A stretch of 64,000 bases of DNA. Origin: Medicago truncatula. Its lineage: Eukaryota > Streptophyta > Magnoliopsida > Fabales > Fabaceae. Under the pieces are notes generated by a model, which did no database searches, was not told the origin of the DNA, and saw only the letters and a list, made by a program, of their open reading frames with translations. This document shows, in pieces, positions 22,458 through 33,840 of this stretch (its first letter is position 1; each line of letters begins with the position of its first letter). Location: positions 29,322,755 through 29,386,754 of the forward strand of contig NC_053048.1 in assembly GCF_003473485.1 (NCBI RefSeq), written 5' to 3'. The translations under genes were made by a program, and so were the position numbers.

Positions 22458-23252
22458 GATTATGGATTGTGAATAATAATGCTTATGCAGTTCTATTCAG
22501 TGTTTATTATTTATATGATTTTGTCCTAAGTGAAGAAAAATTTGCAGGTCACATTTGGTTCCTGCTTAGAAATATCCCGGAACCTAACTTACCTACGACT
22601 TATTACTAAAATTGCATTTCTCATTTGGGTCCTACTAAGAAATGTCTCATTTAGTATACTGAAAATGAATGGGTTACACATTTGCATAAATAAATGTGCA
22701 CATTTCAACCACAATTTTTTTTTTTCCAACTGCAGTAATGGCCTAGTGGGTGAATGTTTTTCAATGTCTAATTTTTTGAAATAGGTATAGTTTTTGTTTT
22801 TTAGTTTCACACTTGAATGTGTGGACTTGACCGGTTACTATTGATTATGCTGTAAATAAAATAGGTATAGTTTTTTAGTTTTAAAATAGGTATAGTTTTT
22901 TAGTTTTAAAATAGGTATAGTTTTTTTTTTTTTGAGAGAGAAGGTTGTTTTACTGCATTTGAAGGTTTTTCAGGTTATTTCTTTGTTTACCCCTTGAATT
23001 TGCTGAATAATAATAGTAGTCTTTTTCGTCTGCTCAAAATTGATACAAACTTGGAAACAAAATAGAGTATATGTTAAATCAGAACCAAAAAGTTTAATGA
23101 GTAAAAGCTTTGATGTATCTATTAAACTACTTACTCAAACATGAATTCACTTTTCAGATAACAAACTCTCTTAAATCCATTTTTACCAAAATCTAACACA
23201 TTACAAAATCAAAATGCACCAATTAAAAATCAATTTCACGTACATTTTAAAA
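22458..23252. other. Upstream of copy B, downstream of gene C
   Basis: Left part (22,458-22,760) is the leader region common to the cluster, including the tcctactaagaaatgtc phrase shared with the other copies. At 22,860-22,925 the string aaaataggtatagtttttta is repeated three times in tandem. No gene. Confidence 0.5.
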
Positions 23253-25226
23253 TCAACGACCACCGGAGAGAACGGATTCAGAAATAGACACAGAAGTATA
23301 CGGCATTGTCTTGTCCTCAACACATTCTTGGTACCCAAAAGTTAAACCAAAAGAAGATAAACTAAGCGAAGAAAAATCTGGCAAAGGTATATCCCTCTCC
23401 AAATACTGCACAACTTGCCTCATGCTTGGTCTAGCCAAAGGCTCTGAATGAGAACACAACAATCCAAGTTTCAAAACCAATTCCACCTCTTCAGACACAT
23501 AATTTGTCCCAAAATTTACATCTTTTGCCTCAAGAATATCACCTCTTTTCCAACACTCAAATACACAATCAACCAAAATTACACATTCATTTTCCCCTAC
23601 ATTGGCAATAGGCCTTCTACCACAAGCAACCTCAAGAAGAAATGCACCAAAAGAAAACACATCAGAAAATTTAGTAGCCTTACCAGTTCTAATATGTTCC
23701 GGAGCAAGATAACCAATAGTTCCAGCCAAATGAGTTGTGTGAGGATCAGCACCATGATCATGCAACCTTGAAAGACCAAAATCTCCCAATCTAGCATTAA
23801 ATTCAGAATCTAACAACACATTACTAGCTTTTATGTCTCTATGAATCACAACTTTTTCCCATTCTTCATGTAGATAAACCAAACCTGAAGCAACACCTTT
23901 GATGATTTTAAATCTTTGAATCCAATTCAACCTCACTTTTGGTTCCTTGTATAAATAGTTGTCTAAACTTCCATTTGGCATGTAATCATAAACCAAAAGT
24001 AACTCCCTTTTTCGCCTGCAATAGCCATGAAGTTGAACAAGATTCCTGTGTCGAAGACGACCAATACTAACAATTTCCGACACAAATTCCCTCATCCCTT
24101 GTCTTGATTCATGAGACACCCTTTTCACAGCAACCTCAAGTTTGGAACTTTGTATCACACCTTTGTAGACTCTACCAAATCCACCAACTCCCAATAGCCC
24201 CTTTTCCCTGAAACCCTTTGTGGCTGAGTATAGATCTTTGAACTTAAATCTATGTGGGCCATATTGATGTTCCCAATCTTCAAGAACCTCATCAAACTTC
24301 TTCAATTTGACATAATACATAATCCCTATAGTTATCATGAATACCAAACTTAGCAAAATCAAAGGCAATCCAACAGTTAAAAATTTCGACTTTTTTTTCT
24401 CTGCAGGTAGTTTAGGAAGTTCAGAGATTTCAAGGGTTTGAGCTTGACCATTAACCTTAAAACTCCAACCAAGAATATAATGAGAAGCTAAAATTAAACC
24501 TGTTGAAGATGAGAATCCAACATACATTCTATTGTTGAGAATTGGAGAAAGATCTTTGGTCAATGATAACAAAGGTTGTGTTGGTTTATTACTAGCATCT
24601 ATTGGAGCTAAAGTAACATCAATCTTTTTTTTCACTCCATCATAGTCAATCCATACCTGCATGGGATATCCACTGAAAAGGGATAAATCCCTGAATCGAT
24701 TATATTCATCGTAATATCCTGTAGAAGTTGAAATAGCTGATTTCAAATCATTGATATCAATTCCAACATGGTTATCATCGATATCATTAAACTCATTAGT
24801 CAAAACAGAATCAAGTTCAACACCAAAAACATGGTTGCTACTGTTTCCATTGTTTGAATTGTTAAAGAGACCAAGGTATTGACGTGGTAGTGAGTTTGGT
24901 AGCCCTTTTGTAGGAGAAACAACAAAAACAATTCCATCACCACTAATAGTTGGATATTGAGGTCTTATGGCAAATACAAAAGTAGTTGAGAAAGAAGACA
25001 CACTTCCATTGGAAGTGTTTTTGAAAACTATAGGATTTGGATAGAAACCATGTCCTTTTTCATATTCTGTATCATTGGTGAGTTTTAGTAAGCCATTTGA
25101 GGTTAACTCAGCAATACCATCAAGATATAAATTTGATGATTGGAATCCATTATAGATGAAACTGTTTTCTTCACTTGCTACCAATGTAACAAGATAAAAC
25201 AACATGAACACAAGCCTGAAGAACAT
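23253..25226 (-). CDS. L-type lectin-domain receptor kinase, gene C (intact)
   Basis: Single-exon gene, 657 aa. Probable plasma-membrane receptor Ser/Thr kinase of the LecRK family (clade IV by overall pattern). Signal peptide about residues 1-18; legume-lectin ectodomain about 20-260 with GVELDS and DNHVGIDIN in the metal-site region; membrane span about 282-305. In the kinase, the P-loop GVGGFGRV is at 346-353, Lys368, the catalytic loop VIHRDIKASN has Asp464 (RD-type), DFG is 482-484 and APE 508-510. All key residues are present, so it should be catalytically active. The start at 25,226 fits the conserved leader and signal peptide. The C-terminal tail ends VEDKTMPYTSVSISESVLSG, defining the B/C/F subgroup. 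Ligand unknown; LecRKs of this type are linked to extracellular signal perception and immunity (family knowledge). Confidence 0.95.
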   Translation of the reverse strand: MFFRLVFMLFYLVTLVASEENSFIYNGFQSSNLYLDGIAELTSNGLLKLTNDTEYEKGHGFYPNPIVFKNTSNGSVSSFSTTFVFAIRPQYPTISGDGIVFVVSPTKGLPNSLPRQYLGLFNNSNNGNSSNHVFGVELDSVLTNEFNDIDDNHVGIDINDLKSAISTSTGYYDEYNRFRDLSLFSGYPMQVWIDYDGVKKKIDVTLAPIDASNKPTQPLLSLTKDLSPILNNRMYVGFSSSTGLILASHYILGWSFKVNGQAQTLEISELPKLPAEKKKSKFLTVGLPLILLSLVFMITIGIMYYVKLKKFDEVLEDWEHQYGPHRFKFKDLYSATKGFREKGLLGVGGFGRVYKGVIQSSKLEVAVKRVSHESRQGMREFVSEIVSIGRLRHRNLVQLHGYCRRKRELLLVYDYMPNGSLDNYLYKEPKVRLNWIQRFKIIKGVASGLVYLHEEWEKVVIHRDIKASNVLLDSEFNARLGDFGLSRLHDHGADPHTTHLAGTIGYLAPEHIRTGKATKFSDVFSFGAFLLEVACGRRPIANVGENECVILVDCVFECWKRGDILEAKDVNFGTNYVSEEVELVLKLGLLCSHSEPLARPSMRQVVQYLERDIPLPDFSSLSLSSFGLTFGYQECVEDKTMPYTSVSISESVLSGGR

Positions 25227-25279
25227 GATTATAGTTTGTGGATAATAATGCTTATGCAGTTCTGTTGATTGTTTATTAT

Positions 25280-25296
25280 TTATTATTTATATATTT
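25280..25296 (-). promoter_or_regulatory. TATA-like element of gene C
   Basis: On the minus strand, atatataaataataaata lies about 55-70 bases upstream of the start codon. The same AT-rich block sits at the same distance upstream of the sister genes, which supports a shared core promoter. Sequence evidence only. Confidence 0.45.
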
Positions 25297-26539
25297 TGTC
25301 CTAAGTGAAGAAAAAATTGCAAGTCTAATTTGGATCCTACTAAGAAATGTCCTGGAACTTAACTTAGCCACGTATTTTCAAATGGTTACTAATTAAAGTT
25401 GCTATAGTGGTGACCTCTTGTTTGGAGAAGTCAAGGGCTTAAGATTTTGTGGAATATATTTGTTTGGATTGACTTATTTTAATTTATATCTGTTGAAAGA
25501 GTTTGTAAAAATAGATTATGACATGTTCATAAGTTCTTGTCATTGTATTCCTATATGCTCTTCGTCATAGTTTATGAAGGTGGTTTAACTTATTTCATCT
25601 TTTGTTACATTAATGATTTTTAAAGGACTAACTTGGGACCCAAATATGTCATTTTAGTTTGAAACTTAAAGGATTAACTTGAGAATTCTGTCAAACTAAA
25701 ATGACTTAATTGAAACTTTCGAAACTTAAAAATTAACTTGGAAATTATGTCAAACTAAAAGGATCAAAAGTGGTATTTAGCCCTCTAAATAATAGGTCTC
25801 TTTAGTCGTTTTAGCAAGTTACTAAGCTTAATAATATTTCTTATTCTTATCATAATTCCGACGAAGCTAAAATGGTTGTTCAAATAAAACATTTTTTTTT
25901 TCAATTTCACAATTGGATGTGTGGATTTCAACATTACTATTGATTTGTCTAAGTCTATGATTTGGTTGACTGGTAAGAAAATGATGAATGAATAAGTGGT
26001 GGAGGATGCATAAAGATACTGTTGGTTTTGAATCAAAATTTCATATTTTTCTTCATGGAAAAATCCATTGGCCATTTCAAGTCAGCCTGTTCCATCGGTC
26101 ATATGTGCTGGCAAGTTGCGGGGAATTGGAGGTAAATCACGAGGCAATTTACTTGGGATTGACAGCTATAAAATACAGTTTTTGACATATTTGTTGAGCA
26201 ATCTTTCCACTCTAAAGGAGAGAATTTTTAAGGAATTTAGAGGTTTAGAGTAACCTTATAAAGTAACTTAATAACATAACTTTGTTCTCCAAAAACTTTA
26301 CTGTCTTTTCAATTTTCTGGTTCTTCTTCATTTCTTCTCCACAACTTTATCACAGCTTCTGTTTTTCTTACTCTCCTTATGGTGTTTTTATGGGACTTTT
26401 TCTGACATGCCCACACCACCTAAAATAAGCTTACCATATTTTATACAATGGGAGTTATCTCAACTTTTTTTCTACTGTTTATTCAATTCAGGGTTAAAAA
26501 CTATGTAATGGACTAATTGTAAAACCTAACTTTCTTTTT

Positions 26540-26875
26540 TAGGTGCTGCACTATATGTAAAGAGAAGTGACATATTGGCTCTCGCTATAGGTATGATGAA
26601 CTCTTCGATCCTCTACGATCAATGATTGGTTCATTGTGTCATTGACGGGTGATAATTCTGCATTTCACAATGAATGCTTGAATAAAATGATTTGCTTAGA
26701 TCGAGTAGAACTTCTGTTTCATGAATGGTGTGTTTATCAACTGGTAACAATTAGAGCAACTATGGAAGAAAGGAAGTAGGTTGCTTCAATTGTTTTACAT
26801 GCAATAAGGCATTCTTTAGAGCCAAGTGCATTTCAGATATGGCTCAATAAATGTTATATTTCATTTAGAGTGAAT
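26540..26875 (+). pseudogene. Fragment of an unidentified host gene, copy 2
   Basis: Matches 44,280-44,625 along its length, with a short internal deletion near 26,775 (the part reading RLKWGVGFPTIG in the other copy is shortened). A preceding exon-like reading VKRSDILALAIGMM is also shared. The parent gene is not recognised. It lies downstream of lectin-RLK D in the same arrangement as in A, E and H. Confidence 0.55.
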
Positions 26876-27931
26876 CGCCGTTTAAGTCTATAAAATTATA
26901 GGGGTTGAAATTTTTAACGTTAGTCCTTTTGGGTTGGTCAATATAGTCCTTGAAACTGTCTTGAAGAGACTAATGTGATTGAAAATTTTCGATTTCAAGG
27001 ATCATTTTAGAATATGTTAATTTTAGGGGCTAAATTGCACGATGTCGTGACCAATACTATTTTTAGACTGAAATAGGTTATTCGCTCTTTTGTTTTATGT
27101 TGTATGATGTGCCTGTGCTAGGTGGTACTTACCTAAAAATTCTTGATTGGCCCATTAGTTCATATGTTGATGCTATCTGATGAATGGAAAATTTAAATTT
27201 CATCACTGTATTTGTTGGTCGAGGGTTGAGTACCTCAACTGGTTTCAACTAAGGGTTAAGGAGTTGGAGGTCCTGGGATCAATTTTCGGTAACGTAGGAC
27301 GTTGTCTATGACAGTGATTATAATTATGATGTGTTGTTCAATTTTAATATTTAAGGCTCATTCTACGCATGCTGATAACTTAATCCTGCCAAGCCCTGTA
27401 TATTAACATTGATTAGTTGCTCAATATTATAGGTGGATATCTAGAAGTACCAAGTGTCCAAGAAAATAGAGAGTGAAGGGGAAAAGCTAAAGAACTTTGC
27501 TGAGGCTTTATGGAAAAACCTTAAGATGTATTTCAATGATATTCTAGAAAATACAGAAGCAAATATGTGTCTGGTTATCGATGCTCGTATTTGGAGGATT
27601 CTGTAAATTGATCCATCTTCTGCTGCTAGTTCAGGTTGAAGTTGAACTAGTGATAAATGATAATAATAAACTAATGTTGTGCAAAATTAGTTCAGTGTTG
27701 CTTGTAGCTAAAATGTTATGCTGCCATGCCGGCTTATACTATGGTATCCATTGTTACATTTCTAAGGCATATAATGAAATGTAACTGGTACTATTTTGGA
27801 TACATATAAACACGATTTCATGTATCTGTTACACTATAATTGTCAAAAAATAATGTATCTATTACACTATTAATTCAAATATGATTTTACATTTGATTTA
27901 ACAATCTCTCTTTAATCCATTTTACCAAAAT

Positions 27932-29865
27932 CTAACAACCACCAGAGAGAAGTGAATCAGCAAGAGACACAGACGTATGCGACATTTTCTTGTCCATAGA
28001 AGAAGGATAAGACAAAGGAAAGTCCTCAAAAAAATATTTGTTCCCAAAAGTTAATCCAGAAGAAGATAAACTAGGCAAAGACAAATCTGGCAAAGGTATA
28101 TCCCTCTCCAAATACTGCACAACTTGTCTCATACCTGGTCTAGCCAAAGGTTCTGAATGTGAACACAACAAACCAAGTTTCAACACCAATTCCACCTCTT
28201 CAGACACATAATCTGTCCCCAAATTTACATCTTTTGCCTCAAGAATATCACCTCTTTTCCAACACTCAAACACACTATCAACCAAAATTACACATTCATT
28301 TTCCCCTACATTAGCAATAGGCCCTCTTCCACAAGCAACCTCAAGAAGAAATGCACCAAAAGAAAACATATCAGAAAATTTAGTCGCCTTACCTGTTCTA
28401 ATATGTTCATGAGCAAGATAACCAATAGTTCCAGCCAAATGAGTTTTGTGAGGATCTGCATTGAATTCAGAATCTAACAACACATTACTAGCTTTTATGT
28501 CTCTATGGATAACAACTTTCTCCCATTTTTCATGAAGATAAACCACACCTGAAGCAACACCTTTGATGATTCTAAATCTTTCACTCCAATTCAACTTCAC
28601 TTTTGGTTGGTTATATAGATAGTTGTCTAAACTTCCATTTGGCATGTAATCATAAACCAAAAGTAACTCGCTTTTTCGTCTACAATAGCCATGAAGTCGA
28701 ACAAGATTCCTGTGCCAAAGACGACCAATACTGACAATTTCCCGCACAAATTCCCTCATCCCTTGTCTTGATTCATGAGACACCCTTTTCACAGCAACCT
28801 CAAGTTTGAAACTTGGTATCACACCTTTGTAGACTCTACCAAATCCACCAACTCCCAGGAGCCCCTTTTCCCTGAAACCTTTTGTGGCTGAGTATAGATC
28901 TTTGAATTTAAATCTACGTGGGCCATATTCATGTTTCCAATCTTCAAGAACTTCATCAAACTTCTTCAATTTGAGATAATACATAACCCCTAAAGTTATC
29001 ATGAATACCAAACTTAGCAAAATCAAAGGTAACCCAACAGTTAAAAATTTTGACTTTTTTTGTCAGCAAATACTATTGGCTCATGAAGCTCAGAGATTTC
29101 AAGGTTTTGAGCTTGACCATTAACCTTAAAACTCCAACCAAGAACATAATGAGAAGCTAAAATTAACCTTGTTGAAGATGATAATCCAACATACATACTA
29201 TTGTTGAGAATTGGAGAAAGATCTTTGGTCAATGACAACAAATGTCGTGTTGGTTTATTATTAAAACCAACACTAATCGGAGCTAATGTAACCTCAATCT
29301 TTTTCTTCACTCCATCATAGTCAATCCATACCTGCATGGGATATCCACTGGAAAGGGATAAATCCTTGAATCGATCATAATCATCATAATATCCTGCAGA
29401 AATTGAATTTACTGATTTCAAATCATTGATATCGTCAAACTCAAAATCTTGAACAGTGTCAAACTCAACAGCAAAAACATGGTTGCTAATGTTTCCAGTG
29501 TTGAAAGTGTCAAAGAGACCAAGGTATTTACTTGGTAGCGAATTTGGTAGCCCTTTTGTTGGTGAAACAACAAAAACAAGTCCATGGCCACAAGTAGCTG
29601 TATACCTAGATTTGATGGCAAATACAAAAGTAGTTGAGAAAGAATACACACTTTCATTGGAAGTGTTTTTGAAAACTATAGGATTTGGATAGAAAGCATA
29701 TCCTTTGGCTCTTTCTGTGTCATTGGTGAGTCTTAGTAAGCCATTTGAGTTTACCTTAGCAATACCATCAAGATATAAATGTGATGAATGGAATCCATTG
29801 TATTTATAGATGAAACTGTTTTCTTCACTTGCTATCAATGTAACAAGAAAAAACAACATAAACAC
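27932..29865 (-). pseudogene. Lectin receptor kinase copy D, frameshifted and kinase-dead
   Basis: The lectin half (29,041-29,865, 274 codons) lacks the first residues of the usual signal peptide: the first Met in frame is MFMLFFLVTLIAS, and the upstream MFLRL codons are lost. The half ends at a frame loss inside an A-homopolymer (about 29,050), in the codons KKKSK just before the membrane span. The second half (27,932-29,026) holds the membrane span and kinase. A 15-codon in-frame deletion near 28,460 removes the whole DFG segment, so the reading goes directly from SEFNA to DPHKTHLAGTIGYL. The APE motif is AHE. HRD and the lysine are still present, but metal binding is lost. The tail is of the D/G/H subgroup (FEDFPLSYPSS). 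Confidence 0.9.
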
Positions 29866-30757
29866 AAACTTATAGTTTGTGAATGAATAATACTTCTGTA
29901 GTTCTGATGTTCAAATTTATAAGATTTTGTCCTAAGTGAAGAAAAAATTACAAGTCAACATTTGTGTCCTACTAAGAAATTAGAAATGTCTTGGAACATA
30001 ACTAGCTACCAATTATTATTAATTATTAAAAGAAACATCACATGGCTACCACTAAGAGAGAATAACTTTTCGAGGAAAAAAAGTAGAGGAATTGAATTGA
30101 AATACACACAAGAAAAAAAAAGAAATTAAAAAATAGTCAATCTCTATACTAACAGGAATATTTTTTTTTTTGAGTAAATGTTAGAATGACTTTTGATTTC
30201 TTGTTTCAATTTTTTGTTTTCTTTTTCAAAATGTGAAAAAAAAAAAACAAAGAATGGAAAGTTAAAATTGTGCTATCTGTTCACTCATGTGTAATTTTGT
30301 TTTTACAATGAATAAAAATCGGATGTATCATTTTGTTCTTTTTCATAACATAAATAAAGTAATGAATGCATAATATTTTTATTTCCATATCTGTTGTGTA
30401 GAAAAAATATGTGAGCAGCACATTTATTTTTAACATATAATAACTAAAAATAGTGCTTAAATAGTGTATTTTTTATACAGTAACTTTTGTTGAATCTCTA
30501 GAAATAAGTTTGCATAAAAAGACCATTTATCTTGTGTTTTGAAGAAAAGAAAAGAAAAACAGTTTCATTATCCTCAAGGCACCATTGACATGTATTTATC
30601 TCCAAGTTCATTTATCTGCAACAAAAAATTTCAAATTTTTAGGTAGCAACACTTTATACATGGTTTTGGAACTGTTTTGATTTGGAATCATGGTTACCAC
30701 AATGGTTGTACAATTATCTAACCAATTATTTTCTTCCGGCTGTTTTTCATCATTTAT

Positions 30758-31635
30758 TTACCCTCTTTGATGTTTCTTGGAGAGATAAGAACCATGTTCA
30801 ACTTTCCTACAAAGAAAAAAAAATTCACTGTTAAAACAAATTAAAGATGACAAATAATGAGATTAGCATTTGAAGAATAGATATTTGAGCATTTGATTTT
30901 GTAACACAAGAAAGCATGTCTATGAATGAAAGTAGAAATGTGTCCAAACATGTATTTTATGTAGATTTTATTTTTTTCCTTACTTTTATTTTGACAAATT
31001 AGTTATATATATTTTTTCAAAACAGCAAGTATTACTAAAATCCAATAGAAATGGAAGAAAAAATAGAAAGGATCATTCACTTACCCATGTTTTCTCATTA
31101 TTTACCTACTTGTGCTTTTCTTTTAACTTATATGTGCTTTTCTTCTTGTTTTATAGTTTGCTGGAGATACAAGATGATCATTCAACATTCTTGTAACATA
31201 TAGTAGAGATATCAAAGATAAGAAGATGAGAATATGCAAAAGATATAAAATGTGTTCACTCACTTCTTCTCCCACTTATTCATTGTTTTATTTCCTCTTA
31301 TATGTATATTGTTTTTTATGCATTCATGTAGAAGCTTCATTTAACATGTTATAGAGATTTGATATGAAGAGGGAAAAAAAATTAAAGACAATGCACAACT
31401 AAAAAATGAGTTCATTATCATCTTCATACCTTTGTGAAGATGTGAAGATAAAAGAAGTTTCATTTATCTTCAAGTGTTCAAGATTTTTCTGCAAAACATA
31501 AACGAAAAAAATGGTTGTTAGAAAAAATTGAGAAGAAAAAAAAGTACTAGTAAAAACAGTGAAAGAAGAAAAAGGGAGAATGATATAATAGTGAAGGAGT
31601 ATTGGATGATATATTACCCTCTTTGATGTTTCTTG
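30758..31635. repeat. 22-bp direct repeat 856 bp apart
   Basis: The phrase ttaccctctttgatgtttct (plus two further matching bases) occurs at 30,758-30,779 and 31,614-31,635. The enclosed about 830 bp has no coding potential and no poly(A) end, so a target-site duplication is possible but not shown. Confidence 0.6.
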
Positions 31636-32819
31636 AAATTTGAATTTTTGCCCCCATTGGTAAAAGACATAAAAGCTGACGCAAAAGTAATTTATCTAGT
31701 TGCAATGCAAGGGAAATGGTGTTTTTTAGAGCAAATAAACTAAACCAAATGCTTTTAGTAGTTACATGACATCATCATAGTTAATTGTGGTCATTTAGTT
31801 CAATAAAGTAATTTTTAAATAACTTTTAGAGTAATAATAGATTTTCCACAACATCTTCCCTTCTTATATTAAGAGAGATTAGGGGCAAAGATTACACATT
31901 TGTTTTTTCAATTCTTTATTTATTGGCAACAAATATTTGTCTTATGAATTAGTGAATTCATGTTTATAATTGGTTATTAGTTTGAGTAACTTACCTTAAA
32001 GTTATTTCTTAATTCAACGTATCCTAAATTATATTTATTTTGAATAAATAGTTTAAGAAATTGATATTTAAACTTTACTACTATTTATTTTTGAATGAGA
32101 TCATCATGATTATTTTGTCAAGGAAGCAGAAGTAAATTTATTTAAATTTTTATATAAGATATATATGATATAAAATTAAAATTCCTTTCTGAATTTCATT
32201 TTAAAATATTATTATTTCAAAATTGAATTTTACTTTTTTAATCAACCAAAAAAATTGATTTGTTTTTTTAACTTGGACTTATCAGAAAGACAAAAAACAA
32301 AACTTTTACAAAGCGTAAGGAACAATATCAAACCAAAAAAATATAAAGACCAATATCAAAATAAGAAGAAAGTACATGAATCAATGACCTATTTAAACCT
32401 ATGAGTAAATATTTACGATCTACAACATGAAATTTAGGTGAGGTGGATTTGTTTGGTCCACTATGGAGTTCTCTTCCTACACTTTTGCAACGTCTTATGG
32501 TAACATTTCTTAAAAAATGTTGCATGCACTTATTTTAATATGTACTTCAACATTTTATTTATGAAAAATGATAAATTTTCTTTCTCATACTCGCATTATC
32601 TTTTTATTCTCTATCTTCATTATTTTTCTTATTTTTCTTATTTCCCATGCTGTTAACTTTCTTTCTCTATTCCGTTCATCATCAATTCTTCACCATCATC
32701 ATCAATCGCCCAATTCAACACTTATTCTCAGAATCTTCATCTTAGGCTGGCTTCCAAATATGAATGATATTTTCTACATTCATGGTAGTTTGCTGAGAAG
32801 ATTTCATCTATTTATCTAA

Positions 32820-33170
32820 TCTTCATCGAATTCGGCAACACCTTGAATGTGGCAGCATTGATGTTCCAATCGCAGCTTTATGTGAGTCTCTCTTACTCTT
32901 CTTCCTTTTTTCCTCTGGCAACTTATTATTGTGTTGCGTGTGAGGTGTTTGATAATTTGACTCAATGAAATTTTACTCTATTATTTTGCAATTGTGTGCT
33001 TATCCAGGAATTAGGTGGATGAACTGTTATTTCCGTATTAGACGATGCCACTGCCGTGTGAGTATCTCCCAACAAATTTGTTTAAATTTCAAAATGATCC
33101 TTTAAATTGAAAATCTTCGTTCACGTATGTGATATTTTGAACTCTCCACCGATGCAAAGTGAGTCTGAAG
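32820..33170 (+). pseudogene. Exon-like pieces of an unidentified gene
   Basis: Two short readings end at good splice-donor-like sequence: FGNTLNVAALMFQSQLY before gtgag (about 32,881), and, after a cag acceptor near 33,008, ELGG, stop, TVISVLDDATAV before gtgag (about 33,058). The second has a stop where TGG would give Trp. The pattern suggests a captured or decayed multi-exon gene. I cannot name the family. Confidence 0.3.
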
Positions 33171-33289
33171 GTAAATATTATTGTCCCCCTTGTTTCCATT
33201 ATGTCTGTATGTTATCTACATCAATAGGTATGTACACACTGAATATATATATACAGAAAAATAATTTTTGCTGCACCAACGGTAGATAA

Positions 33290-33480
33290 AAGTGAAATAC
33301 TGGCTCTTGTAGGCGATAAGATGGATTCTTTGATCCTTTATAATCTATGATTAAATGGTTGCGTTATTGATGAGTCATAATTATGCATTTCGCATTGAAC
33401 TTAGGAATAAAACGATTAATTCTTAAATCAAGTAGAACTTCTCTTTCATGAATGTTGTGTTCAATAATCGGTGATTAGCT
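33290..33480 (+). pseudogene. Fragment of an unidentified host gene, copy 3
   Basis: Shorter and more diverged version of the segment at 44,290-44,480 (tactggctcttgtaggcgat, atggattctttgatcc, gaacttctctttcatgaatg). It lies directly downstream of lectin-RLK copy E, as in A, D and H. Confidence 0.5.
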
Positions 33481-33840
33481 ATTTGAAAGTCATCACTGCA
33501 TTTGTTGGTATCATATGAAGTTGTCCATGATGGTGATTATGATCTGTTCAATTTTAGGGCTCATTCTATTTCTATGCATCCTGATAACTTATATGGGCAT
33601 ATGCAGAATTACTGAAGTGTCCACGAAAATAGAACCAGTGCAGGAGAAAAAATAAAGAGCTTAGCACAAATAGGATTTTTGAAGTTATTTAGTGGTTGCC
33701 TTATCGCATTTGAAGGTTTGCAGGTTATTTCTTTGTTTACCCTTTGAATCTCTTTGATATTGCTGAATAATAACTGTAGTCTCTTAGATAGATCTACTCA
33801 ATAGATAAAACTTGGACAAAGTAAAGTATATGCAAAATCA

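Larger units (their letters stand above)
25227..27931. other. Intergenic duplication unit between C and D
   Basis: AT-rich DNA. From about 25,980 it runs collinearly with 43,740-45,470 (gatgaatgaataagtggtgg, then tttgttgagcaatctttc, then ggctaaattgcacgatgtcg, then agtgataaatgata). It includes the unidentified gene fragment described separately. The 67-codon frame at 27,581-27,784 has a close counterpart at 45,233-45,448 but no recognisable family. A possible partial MITE lies at 25,620-25,790. Confidence 0.6.
29866..33840. other. Long AT-rich intergenic region
   Basis: About 4 kb with no intact gene. It contains a 22-bp direct repeat (30,758 and 31,614), exon-like pieces with GTGAG-type donors (32,820-33,170) and another copy of the unidentified gene fragment (33,290-33,480). 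The flank at 33,600-33,830 is shared with copies B and F. Short open frames at 32,328-32,525 and 32,568-32,819 are AT-rich or low-complexity and not supported. Confidence 0.5.

Noticed and set aside
23597-23797. Minus-strand open frames inside the kinase genes (also 36,975-37,166 and 41,603-41,821)
   Set aside because: They are alternative-frame readings of the conserved kinase core and recur only because the genes are similar.
29418-29657. Open frames on both strands inside the lectin domain of copy D (also in F, G and H)
   Set aside because: Shadow frames of the lectin coding sequence; no independent support.
32568-32819. 83-codon plus-strand frame rich in Phe, Ile and His
   Set aside because: It follows from a T-rich, cat-repeat sequence typical of an untranslated leader.
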